This document shows, in pieces, positions 55,913-64,000 of a DNA stretch of 64,000 bases. Within the stretch, counting starts at the first letter, position 1. Every line of letters starts with the position of its first letter. The position numbers were made by a program, and so were the translations under genes. Below the pieces are notes generated by a model. That model was given only the letters and a program-made list of their open reading frames with translations, did no database searches and had not been told where the DNA came from. The stretch lies in NCBI GenBank assembly GCA_004144865.1, contig SEAY01000008.1, forward strand, positions 28,261-92,260. Direction: 5' to 3'. This DNA comes from Comamonadaceae bacterium (lineage in GTDB: Bacteria > Pseudomonadota > Gammaproteobacteria > Burkholderiales > Burkholderiaceae_C).

Positions 55913-58362
55913 ATGGATCCCATAGCAGAAAGCCATCCGGCCGCGCGTCGCTGGGAGGGGCTCATGCAAGCCCTGCAGCAGGAGGCGGGGGCACGGGGCG
56001 CCCATCCCGCGCGCACCGTCGTGCTGTTGCCGTACGCGCAGCTGATGCCGCTGGCGCGGCAATACTGGTCGCGCCTCGCGCCCACCGGCTTCGCGCCGCG
56101 CTTCGAGACGACGATGAACTGGGCGCGCCGGCAGCCGTGGCAGCCGGGCGACCTGGATCTTTCCTTCGAGATCGGCCGCGACCTGCTGGCCGCGCGCGGC
56201 TGGCTGGAGCAAGGCGGCTTGCGCGCGCAGGCCGACGCGCTCGCCGGCCTGCTGGTGGAGGCGGCCTGGCAAGCGGCGGAAGCCGCGCGTGCCGTGGCTC
56301 CGGCGCGACGCGCGGAGTGGGCGGCACGCCTGCGTCCGCAATTGCTCCAGGGCATGGAAGCCCCCGCGCTGGCCACCGAGGCGGCCATCGCGCGCATCGC
56401 CTTCGAATGGGCGGCCGCGTCCGGCTATGCGACCGATGCGCTGCTGGATGGCACCCTGACCGCGGACGTGGACCTGCTGGTGGTGCTGCAGGGCTTCCAG
56501 GCCGAAGCCGTGCCGCGCACGCTGCTGGAGCAGCTGGGCGACCGCGCGCTCGCGTGGCCGCTGCCGGAAGAGGCCGTGCCCGGCACGATCCACCTCCATG
56601 CCTGTGCCGACGCCACCGAGGAAGCCGAGCGGTCGGCCGCCTGCGTGCTGCGCCACATGGAGCAGGGCCGCGTGCCCGTTGCGCTCGCGGCCACCGATCG
56701 CGTGCTCACGCGCCGCATCGGCGCGCTGCTGTTCACCCGTGGCGTGCGCGTGCGCGACGAAACCGGCTGGAAGCTGTCCACCACCCGCGCCGCCGCCCAC
56801 GTGATGGCCGCACTGCGCGGCTGCGCCTGGGATGCACCCACCGACGCGGTGCTGGACTGCGCGAATGGCGCATGCTGCGCGCCGGCGATTGGGGCGCATC
56901 CGAAGCGCTCGGGCAGGCTGCCGGCCGGGTGGAGTCCCTGCGCGATCGCATGCAGGCGGCGCGGCCGCTGCTCGAATGGCTGCCCGCCTTGCGCGAGCTG
57001 CTGCGCGAGTCCGGCCAATGGGACCTGCTGCGCACCGATGCGGCGGGTATCAAGGGCATCACGGCCCTGCGCCTGGACGATCAGGCCGCGGCGGACTGGG
57101 GCGGCTGGGCCCATGCCCAGCGCCGCATGCCCCTGCGCGAATTCACGGCCTGGGTCAACGACGTGCTCGAGGGGGTGAGCTTCGTGCCGCCGCATGCCGG
57201 CGACGAACAGGTCGTGGTGCTGCCCCTGAGCCAGTTGCTGGGACATCCCTTCGCGGCCCTGGTGCTGCCGGGGTGCGACGAGCGCAGCCTGCCGGCGTCG
57301 CCGGAACCTCCGGCGGGCTGGACCCAGGCCCAGCGCCGGCTGTTGGGCCTGCCTTCGCGCGAGGAGCTCGGGGCCGCGCAGCGTGCCGCCTGGCGGCGAG
57401 CCTTGCAGGCGCCGTGCACCGAGGTGCTCTGGCGCGCCAGCGACGACACCGGCGAGCGAAGCCTGGCCAGCCCGCTGGTGCAGGCGCTGCTCGCCGAAGG
57501 CGCGGCGTCGCCCGCGGAAGATGCGCGCGCGCTCCGCGCAGAGCGTGCCACGGGCGTGGCACGCCCCACCGTGCAGGCTCCCGGCCTCGCGCCCACGCAG
57601 CTTTCGGCCAGCAGCTACGAGGACCTGCGCCGCTGCCCCTATCGCTTCTTCGCGCTGCGCATGCTGGGCCTGCGCGAGGCCGACGAAGTGGAAGCGGAAG
57701 TCGACAAGCGCGACTTCGGCACCTGGCTGCATGCCGTGCTCAAGACCTTCCACGAGGCGCTGCGCGACCGGCCGGTGCCGGCGTCCGAACGCGCGAGCCT
57801 GCTGGATGCCATCGCCCGCGAAGGCATCGAGGGCCAACGCATGGGCGAGGGCGAGTTCCTGCCCTTTGCCGCCGGCTGGCCGGCGCTGCGCGACGGCTAC
57901 CTGCAATGGCTGCAGAAGCACGAGGCCGCGGGCGCGGAATTCGAATCGGCCGAGAGCGCGCACAAGGTGCAGCTCGGGCCGCTCACGCTCGAAGGCCGCA
58001 TCGACCGCATCGACCGCCTGCCGGGCGGCGTTTCGCTGGTGATGGACTACAAGACCGAGGGCCTGCAGGTGACGCGTGACCGCATGAAGGCGCCGCTGGA
58101 AGACACGCAGCTCGCGTTCTACGCGGCCCTGCTGTCGGACCGGCAGCTCGAGGCCGCCTACCTGAACATCGGCGAGCGCGGCGACGTGAAGGCCGTGCCG
58201 CACGAGCACCTGCCGCTGGCCGCCCACCTGCTGAAGGAAGGCGTGCAGGCGGAACTGCGCCGCATCGGGCAGGGAGCGCCGCTGCCCGCGCTGGGCGAAG
58301 GACGCATGTGCGAGTTCTGCGCCGCGCGCGGCTTGTGCCGGAGGGATGGCTGGAGTGATTGA
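55913..58362 (+). pseudogene. addB: AddB-like ATP-dependent nuclease subunit (PD-(D/E)XK), frameshifted
   Basis: Two frames together form one long protein. From 55913 to about 56857 the first reads well (VVLLPYAQLMPLARQYW to AWDAPTDAVLD, about 315 aa), then turns into Cys/Arg-rich nonsense ending at 57178. From 56857 the other frame reads LREWRMLRAGDWGASEALG and runs to 58362. The C-terminal part has SASSYEDLRRCPYRFFALRMLGL, the nuclease motif GRIDRIDR and VMDYKTEG, and four-cysteine-type ending CEFCAARGLC. A loss of 1 or 4 nt near 56857 explains the shift; a missing TGGC would restore VLDWLREW. No slippery sequence is seen. It overlaps addA by 17 nt. A sequencing error is possible. Confidence 0.82.
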
Positions 58363-61300
58363 GGCGGAGGGGATGCCGGCGGAGCCGGCTTACGAACATA
58401 ACGGGCGCACCATCCCGCGCGAGCGCTTCTATGCGATCGCCTGCGATCCGCGCCGCCACGTGGCGGTGGAAGCCTGCGCGGGCGCCGGCAAGACGTGGAT
58501 GCTGGTCTCGCGCATCCTGCGGGCGCTGCTGGACGGGGCGCAGCCGCAGGAGATCCTCGCGATCACCTTCACGCGCAAGGCGGCGGGCGAGATGCGCCAG
58601 CGCCTGCAGGACTGGCTGGCCCAATGGAGCGGCGAGCCGGACGAAGTGCTGGCGCGCGAACTGGCGGCGCGCGGCCTGCCGCAGGCCGATGCGGCCACGC
58701 GCTCGGCCCTGCGCGGGCTGCACCTGCGCCTGCTGGAAGCCGGCCGGCCGGTGCAGATCCGCACCTTCCACAGCTGGTTCGCGGCTCTCCTGCGCGGCGC
58801 GCCGGTGTCGGTGCTGCAGTCGCTGGGCCTGCCCACGCGCTTCGAGCTGCTGGAGGACGACCAGGAAGCCGTCGCCCGCGTGTGGCGCCGCTTCCATGCG
58901 GCGGTCGAGCGCGAGCCCGCTGCGCGCGCCGACTATGAAGCCTCGGTCGCGGCGTACGGCCGCTTCAACACGCTGAAGGCGCTGGATTCCGCGCTGGCCA
59001 AGCGCGTGGAGTTCGCCATGGCGGATGCGCACGGCGTGGTCGGCGAATCCGTGCGGCCGTTCGGCGAAGTGTTTCCCGAGTTCGCCGGGGCGGAGTCGTT
59101 CGAGGGATTGCTGCAGGCGCAGGCGGTGCGCCAGCCGCTGCTGGATGCGGCGCGGACCCTGGGCCGCGCCTCGGCGCCGACTTTCGTCGCCAAGGGCGTG
59201 GAACTCGAAACCGCGCTCACCACCGGGAGCCTCCAGGGCGTGTTCGAGGCCTTGCTCACCAAGGGGCAGGAGATCCGCAAGTTCAGCGAGAAGCTGGCGG
59301 GGCTCGACGTCGTGCGGACCGGCCAGGCCGTGGCCGTTCGGCTGTGCGAAGCGCGGGCGCAGCACGAAGCCTGGCTGCACCACCAGCGCATCGCGCGCCT
59401 CGCGCGCCTGTTGCTGGAGGCCTATGCCGGGGTGAAGCGCGAGCACGGCTGGGTGGACATGAGCGACGTCGAGCGCACCGCGCACGTGCTGCTGTCCGAT
59501 CCGGTGCTCGCCGGCTGGGTGCAGGAGCGGCTGGACCAGCAGGTGCGGCACCTACTCATCGACGAATTCCAGGACACGAACGCGCTGCAGTGGCAGGCGC
59601 TGCACGCCTGGCTGGCGAGCTATGCCGGCGCGGGCGGCGACGGCCCCAGCGTGTTCATCGTGGGGGATCCCAAGCAGAGCATCTACCGGTTCCGGCGCGC
59701 GGAGCCGCAGGTGTTCGAGGCCGCGCAGCGCTTCATCGAGCGCGACCTGCAGGGCGACCGCCTCTCCTGCGACCACACCCACCGCAACGCGCCGGCCGTG
59801 CTGGCAGCGGTGAACACCGTGATGCAGGCGGCGCAGCAGGACGGCATGTACACCGGCTTCCGGGCCCACACGACCCAGTCGCGCCACGTCGGCTCGGTGC
59901 TCGCGCTGCCGGCGATCCCCCGGCCGGACGAGAAGGCCGTGGCCGCGGAGGAACTCGCCTGGCGCGACAGCCTGACCGTGCCGCGCGAACTGCCGGAAGA
60001 GCGCCTGGTGACGCTGGAATGCCGGCAGGCCGCCGCGTGGATCGCTGCCCGGCTGCGGGCCGGCTTGCGGCCGCAGCAGGTGATGGTGCTGGCGCGCCGC
60101 CGCGAGCGGCTGGCCGTGATGGAGGATGAACTGCGCGCCCTGCACATCCCGGCGCAGCAGCCGGAGAAGACCGACCTGTGCGAGGCGCCCGAGGTGCAGG
60201 ACCTCGCCGCGTTGCTGGACGTGCTGGTGTCGCCAGGGCACGACCTGTCGCTGGCGCGCGCGCTGAAGTCGCCCCTGTTCGGCTGCGGCGACGATGCGCT
60301 GGTGGCGCTCGCCACGCGCGCGCGTGCCGCCGGTGCGGATGGCCCGCAGCGCGCCTGGTTCGAACTGCTGCAGCAGGACGGCACGTTGCCCGCGCCCTTG
60401 CCGGAGGCGGCCGCGACGCTCAAGCGCTGGCAGCGCTGGGTGCAGGCGCTGCCGCCGCACGACGCGTTGCAGGCGATCTACGACGACGGCGACGTGCTGG
60501 CGCGGTTCGCGCGCTGCGCGAGCGCGCCGTTGCGCGCCGGCGTGCTCGCCAACCTGCAGGCCCTTCTGGGCACCGCGCTGCAGGTGGCCGGCGGCCGCTA
60601 CCTCACGCCGTATGCGTTCGTGCGCGCGCTCAAGGCGGGCGGCCTGCGCGGACCGGCCGTGGCCGCCGAGGGCGTGGTGCGCCTGCTCACGGTGCACGGG
60701 GCCAAGGGCCTGGAGGCTTCGGTGGTGCTGCTGCTCGACACCGACAACGCGCCTTCGCGTCCTGAAACGATGGGTGCCTTGTGCGAGTGGCCCGGTGAAG
60801 CGCCGGCGCCCTGGCGCTTCGCCTTCCTGGCCAGCGAGACCCGTCCGCCGGCGTGCAGCGCGGATGCATTGCGCGTGGAGCAGGCGGCGCGCGCACGCGA
60901 GGAACTCAACGCCCTGTACGTGGCGATGACCCGCGCCGAGAGCGAACTGGTGATCTCCTCGGTGGCTCCCTCGGGCGCCGCGGCCGTGCCGACCTGGTGG
61001 GAGCGCCTGCTGCCGTGCGCGACGCCCCTGCCCGCGCCCGACGCCGCGCAGGCGCTGGACGACGCCGCGCGCAGCGACGCGTTCACGTTGCACGTGGTGC
61101 CGGGGGCGCGGCCCGCCGCGGCCCTCGAGTGGCTGCGGCCGCCCGCGCCGGAAGGCAGCGCGCAGTCCCGCCTGGGCGAAGCCATGCACCGCCTGCTGGA
61201 GACCTGGCAGCCGCGCGCCGGGCTGGGGCCGGCGCAGCTGCGGGAGGTGGAGCGCAACTTCGCGCTGGACGCCGCCGCCGCGCAGCAGGCCGCCGCGATG

Positions 61301-61603
61301 GCGCAGCGCATCCTGCACGGCGAGGGCGCATGGGCCTGGGATCCCGCGCAGGTGGACTGGCAGGCCAACGAGGTGGAACTGCATTTCGCGGGCGAGCTGC
61401 TGCGGCTGGACCGCCTCGTGCGCCGGCGCGACACGGCGGAATGGTGGGTGCTGGACTTCAAGTCGGCGGCCCGGCCCGAACGCGACCCGGAGCTCGTGGC
61501 GCAGATGCGCCGCTATCGGGATGCGGTGTCCACGGCGTGGCAGGGCGCGACGGTGCGCACGGCCTTCCTCACGGCGCAGGGCACGATGGTGGTGCTGCCG
61601 TGA
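58346..61603 (+). CDS. addA: UvrD-like helicase/nuclease, AddA-type
   Basis: A 1085-aa superfamily 1 helicase. Walker A is ACAGAGKTWML, then ITFTRKAAGEMRQRL (motif Ia), LLIDEFQDTNALQW (motif II), VGDPKQSIYRFRRAEP (III), LLTVHGAKGLEASVVLLLDTD (V) and YVAMTRAESELV (VI). The C-terminal nuclease domain has WWVLDFKSAARPE, the D-x-K core. With AddB it resects double-strand breaks to load RecA at Chi-like sites. The start ATG at 58346 lies in the addB end. Since addB is broken, the complex may be inactive unless the frameshift is an error. Confidence 0.9.
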   Translation: MAGVIEAEGMPAEPAYEHNGRTIPRERFYAIACDPRRHVAVEACAGAGKTWMLVSRILRALLDGAQPQEILAITFTRKAAGEMRQRLQDWLAQWSGEPDEVLARELAARGLPQADAATRSALRGLHLRLLEAGRPVQIRTFHSWFAALLRGAPVSVLQSLGLPTRFELLEDDQEAVARVWRRFHAAVEREPAARADYEASVAAYGRFNTLKALDSALAKRVEFAMADAHGVVGESVRPFGEVFPEFAGAESFEGLLQAQAVRQPLLDAARTLGRASAPTFVAKGVELETALTTGSLQGVFEALLTKGQEIRKFSEKLAGLDVVRTGQAVAVRLCEARAQHEAWLHHQRIARLARLLLEAYAGVKREHGWVDMSDVERTAHVLLSDPVLAGWVQERLDQQVRHLLIDEFQDTNALQWQALHAWLASYAGAGGDGPSVFIVGDPKQSIYRFRRAEPQVFEAAQRFIERDLQGDRLSCDHTHRNAPAVLAAVNTVMQAAQQDGMYTGFRAHTTQSRHVGSVLALPAIPRPDEKAVAAEELAWRDSLTVPRELPEERLVTLECRQAAAWIAARLRAGLRPQQVMVLARRRERLAVMEDELRALHIPAQQPEKTDLCEAPEVQDLAALLDVLVSPGHDLSLARALKSPLFGCGDDALVALATRARAAGADGPQRAWFELLQQDGTLPAPLPEAAATLKRWQRWVQALPPHDALQAIYDDGDVLARFARCASAPLRAGVLANLQALLGTALQVAGGRYLTPYAFVRALKAGGLRGPAVAAEGVVRLLTVHGAKGLEASVVLLLDTDNAPSRPETMGALCEWPGEAPAPWRFAFLASETRPPACSADALRVEQAARAREELNALYVAMTRAESELVISSVAPSGAAAVPTWWERLLPCATPLPAPDAAQALDDAARSDAFTLHVVPGARPAAALEWLRPPAPEGSAQSRLGEAMHRLLETWQPRAGLGPAQLREVERNFALDAAAAQQAAAMAQRILHGEGAWAWDPAQVDWQANEVELHFAGELLRLDRLVRRRDTAEWWVLDFKSAARPERDPELVAQMRRYRDAVSTAWQGATVRTAFLTAQGTMVVLP

Positions 61604-63837
61604 CGGGGGCGCAGCGCGAGAGCCTGTGGACCCTGGGCAAGTACCTGGCGCTGGCGTCCTCGGCGCTGACGGTGCTCCTGACGATCCTGCTCACGCTGGT
61701 GATCGAGCGCACGGAGCGCGACCGCGCCGCGTCCGGCATAGGCGCGAGCCTGGCGGAACTCGCCGGGCAGACGGCCGGCCGGATGGACCGGGCGATGTAC
61801 GAGCGCTACCGCGAGATCCAGCTGATGGCCGCGCGCATCGACCGCCTGCAAGACTGGCAGGACGTGCGCGCCGAAGTCGATGCCGCCAAGGAGACGTACC
61901 GGTTCTATGCCTGGGTGGGCGCCACCGACGCCAAGGGCGTCGTGCAGGCCGCGAGCAACGGGCTGCTGGAAGGGGCGGACGTCTCGCAGCGGCCCTGGTG
62001 GCGCAATGCGCGCCAGGGCGTGCATCTCGGCGACGTGCACGAGGCCGCGTTGCTGGGCAGGCTGCTGCCCACCGTCGAAGGCCGGCAGCAGCGCTTCTTC
62101 GACGTGGCGTTCCCCCTGCAGCAGGGCGGCGTCCTCGGCGCGCACGTGTCCTGGACCTGGGCCAGCGACACGCGCCAAGCGATCTTCGGGGCAACACCGC
62201 GCGAAGGCATCGAACCGGTGATCGTCGGCAGCGACGGCACCGTGCTCCTCGGCCCCGGAGCCCTCGCGGGCAGCCGCCTGGCCCTGCCCAGCCTGGACAA
62301 GGCCTCCTCCGGGGAGCGGGGCTACACGGTGGAGACCTGGCCCGACGGCGAGTCCTACCTCGTGGGATACGCCGCGAGCCGCGGCTTCCTCGCATCGCCG
62401 GGCCTGGGCTGGACCGTGCTCGTGCGGCAGGACCTGGACGCGGCCTACGCCCCCCTGCGCACCATCCAGGGCCGCGTGCTCGCCTGGGGCGCGACGCTCG
62501 CGGTGCTGTTCTCCCTGCTCGGCTGGCTGGCGGCACGCGCCGTCACGCGACCGCTCTTGGACCTGGCCGGCGCGGCGCGGCGGCTGGAGCAGGGGGAAGC
62601 CGTCGCGGTGCAGCCTTCCCACGCCTACCGCGAGGTGGAGGTGCTGGGCTCGGCGCTCAATTCGATGCTGGCGGCGGTGCGCGAGAAATCGGAGCAGCTG
62701 CGCCAGCTCAATGCCGAACTGGAACAGCGGGTGGAACAGCGCACCGCCGAACTGCGCGAGGCCTTCGAGCGCGTGCGCGGCAACGAGCAGCGGATCCAGA
62801 CCATCATCGAAAGCGCGCAGGATCCCTTCATCGGCATGGACCTGCAGGGCCGCATCACCGACTGGAGCACGCAGGCGGAGGTGGTGTTCGGCTGGGGCCG
62901 CGAGGAGGTGCTGGGGCGGCCTGCCGCCGAATTGCTGGTGCCGGGACGCTATGCCGCCAGCCTGGAGTTGGCGCTGGCGGAATTCGCGCGCACCGGCACG
63001 TCCGGCATGCTGGGCCGGCCGATCGAGCGCACGCTGGTGGACCGGCGCGGCCGCGAGATCCCGGTCGAACTCAAGGTGGGCCTGGTCACCACGGGGCAGG
63101 AGCGCTTCTTCACCGCCTTTATCCACGACATCTCGCAGCGCAAGGAGGTGGAGCGGATGAAGGACGAATTCGTCTCCACCGTCTCGCACGAACTGCGCAC
63201 GCCGCTCACGGCCATCTACGGCTCGCTCAGCCTGCTGTCGTCCGGGGCGGCCGGCGAGCTGCCGGAAGAAGCGCGCCAGCTGCTCGCGATCTCGCAGGAA
63301 AGCACCGAGCGCCTGATCCGGCTGATCAACGACCTGCTGGACCTGGAGAAGATCGCCTCCGGCAAGATCGAGTACCGCATCGAGCGACAGCCGCTCGTGC
63401 CGCTGGTGGAACAGGCAGTGCGCGACACGCAGGCCTATGCCGACGGGCTGCGCGTGCGGCTGGTGGTCGCTGCCGCCGCCCAGCCGGTGGTGCGGGCGGA
63501 CGCCGATCGCATCGTGCAGGTCTGCGTGAACCTGCTGTCGAACGCCGCGAAGTTCTCGCCGGCCGGCGCCGACGTGCAGGTGAGTGTGGACGTGGCCGAC
63601 GGCCGAGCGCGCGTCGGCGTGGCGGACCGCGGACCCGGCGTGCCGCCGGAATTCCGCGAGCGCGTCTTCGAGCGCTTCGCACAGGCGGATTCCTCGCACC
63701 GGCGCGCCAAGGGCGGCACGGGCCTGGGCCTGGCCATCTGCGACAACATCGTGCAGGCGCACGGCGGCCGCCTCGCCTTCACGAGCGTGCCCAACGAGCG
63801 CACGGAGTTCTTCTTCGACCTGCCGCTGGCGGAGTGA
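61600..63837 (+). CDS. Membrane sensor histidine kinase (Cache-like, HAMP, PAS)
   Basis: A 745-aa kinase. Helix 1 (about residues 12-32), a periplasmic Cache-like sensor (40-290; WVGATDAKGVVQAASNG, VSQRPWWRNAR), helix 2 (about 290-312), HAMP, a coiled coil (EQLRQLNAELEQRVEQRTAELREAFE region), PAS (about 400-520), HisKA with His530 in VSHELRTPLTA, and HATPase ending FFFDLPLAE. The WWRNAR motif fits dCache small-ligand sensors. The GTG at 61600 overlaps the addA stop. No response regulator is adjacent, so its partner and ligand are unknown. Confidence 0.85.
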   Translation: MTGAQRESLWTLGKYLALASSALTVLLTILLTLVIERTERDRAASGIGASLAELAGQTAGRMDRAMYERYREIQLMAARIDRLQDWQDVRAEVDAAKETYRFYAWVGATDAKGVVQAASNGLLEGADVSQRPWWRNARQGVHLGDVHEAALLGRLLPTVEGRQQRFFDVAFPLQQGGVLGAHVSWTWASDTRQAIFGATPREGIEPVIVGSDGTVLLGPGALAGSRLALPSLDKASSGERGYTVETWPDGESYLVGYAASRGFLASPGLGWTVLVRQDLDAAYAPLRTIQGRVLAWGATLAVLFSLLGWLAARAVTRPLLDLAGAARRLEQGEAVAVQPSHAYREVEVLGSALNSMLAAVREKSEQLRQLNAELEQRVEQRTAELREAFERVRGNEQRIQTIIESAQDPFIGMDLQGRITDWSTQAEVVFGWGREEVLGRPAAELLVPGRYAASLELALAEFARTGTSGMLGRPIERTLVDRRGREIPVELKVGLVTTGQERFFTAFIHDISQRKEVERMKDEFVSTVSHELRTPLTAIYGSLSLLSSGAAGELPEEARQLLAISQESTERLIRLINDLLDLEKIASGKIEYRIERQPLVPLVEQAVRDTQAYADGLRVRLVVAAAAQPVVRADADRIVQVCVNLLSNAAKFSPAGADVQVSVDVADGRARVGVADRGPGVPPEFRERVFERFAQADSSHRRAKGGTGLGLAICDNIVQAHGGRLAFTSVPNERTEFFFDLPLAE

Positions 63838-63844
63838 ACCCCGC

Positions 63845-64000
63845 TCAGAAGGCGGTGCGGTAGTACACCATCGGCCGCCCGTCCTTGCGCTTGATGGAGA
63901 TGCGCGCGCCGCTTTCGAGCTGGAAGCCGAGCAGGCCGCGGTCGATGCCGAAGGCGTTGAACTTCGCCGGCTTGATGTTCATCTTCATCTCGACGCGGGC
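63845..64000 (-). CDS. C-terminal end of an unidentified protein, cut by window edge
   Basis: The last 51 codons of a minus-strand gene, ending GRPMVYYRTAF then TGA at 63845-63847. It is open to the edge, with codon use like the neighbours. Alternating basic and hydrophobic residues (MKMNIKPAKFNAF, ARISIKRKDG) suggest beta strands. I do not recognise the family. It converges on the sensor kinase with a gap of 7 bp. Confidence 0.6.
   Translation of the reverse strand, partial: ARVEMKMNIKPAKFNAFGIDRGLLGFQLESGARISIKRKDGRPMVYYRTAF

Noticed and set aside
56840..56880. Programmed ribosomal frameshift as an explanation for the two addB frames
   Set aside because: No slippery heptamer or downstream structure of that type is seen, and AddB proteins are not known to need one.

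Overview
The window is a compact, GC-rich chromosomal segment of a betaproteobacterium, most likely a Comamonadaceae member of the Burkholderiales (Ramlibacter/Variovorax-like). The evidence is the gene order rpsB-tsf-pyrH-frr-uppS-cdsA-dxr-rseP-bamA-ompH-lpxD-fabZ-lpxA-lpxB-rnhB, close similarity of ribosomal, FtsH and Rho proteins to that group, and frequent GTG starts with ATGA or GTGA overlaps. No tRNA, rRNA, CRISPR array, insertion sequence, integrase or prophage gene was found. No gap between genes exceeds 300 bases.

Layout. 1-2875 (minus): partial NAD(P)H-hydrate epimerase, D-amino-acid dehydrogenase, amidase. 3057-18121 (plus): translation and cell-envelope supercluster (S2, EF-Ts, UMP kinase, ribosome recycling, undecaprenyl-PP and CDP-DAG synthesis, MEP pathway, RseP, BamA, Skp, lipid A), ending with RnhB and an rRNA-type methyltransferase. 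18398-23851: carAB, greA and a DUF4149 protein. 23889-29793: yhbY, then rlmE-ftsH-folP-glmM-MOSC. 29881-34479: small envelope and hydrolase genes (OMP-like, PAP2, CYTH-CHAD, M14 peptidase, alpha/beta hydrolase). 34531-50533: a phosphate-starvation island. 50445-58362: MATE, GT39-like membrane protein, rpmE2, rho, trxA, and an addB-like gene broken by a frameshift. 58346-64000: addA, an orphan sensor kinase, and the end of an unknown gene.

The phosphate island is the most coherent system. Arrays of PhoB-type half-sites (7-mers like CTGTCAT at an 11-bp period) precede pstS, a divergent fasciclin lipoprotein, ppk, an olsB-plcP-agt operon and probably a CYTH-CHAD gene. In the first four, the last half-site is exactly 10 nt from a -10-like hexamer. 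Together with pstSCAB-phoU-phoBR, ppx and sixA, this suggests one locus that senses phosphate, imports it, handles polyphosphate and replaces membrane phospholipids with ornithine lipid and glycolipid. The role of the fasciclin lipoprotein in this regulon is the least expected part.

Other unusual points: FtsH lacks 25 residues directly after its HESGH zinc motif by an exact in-frame deletion. Three families of palindromic repeats sit against gene ends. One is built of 7-nt units and folds into a 31-bp hairpin touching the uppS start codon. Another supplies the stop codon of both genes it abuts.
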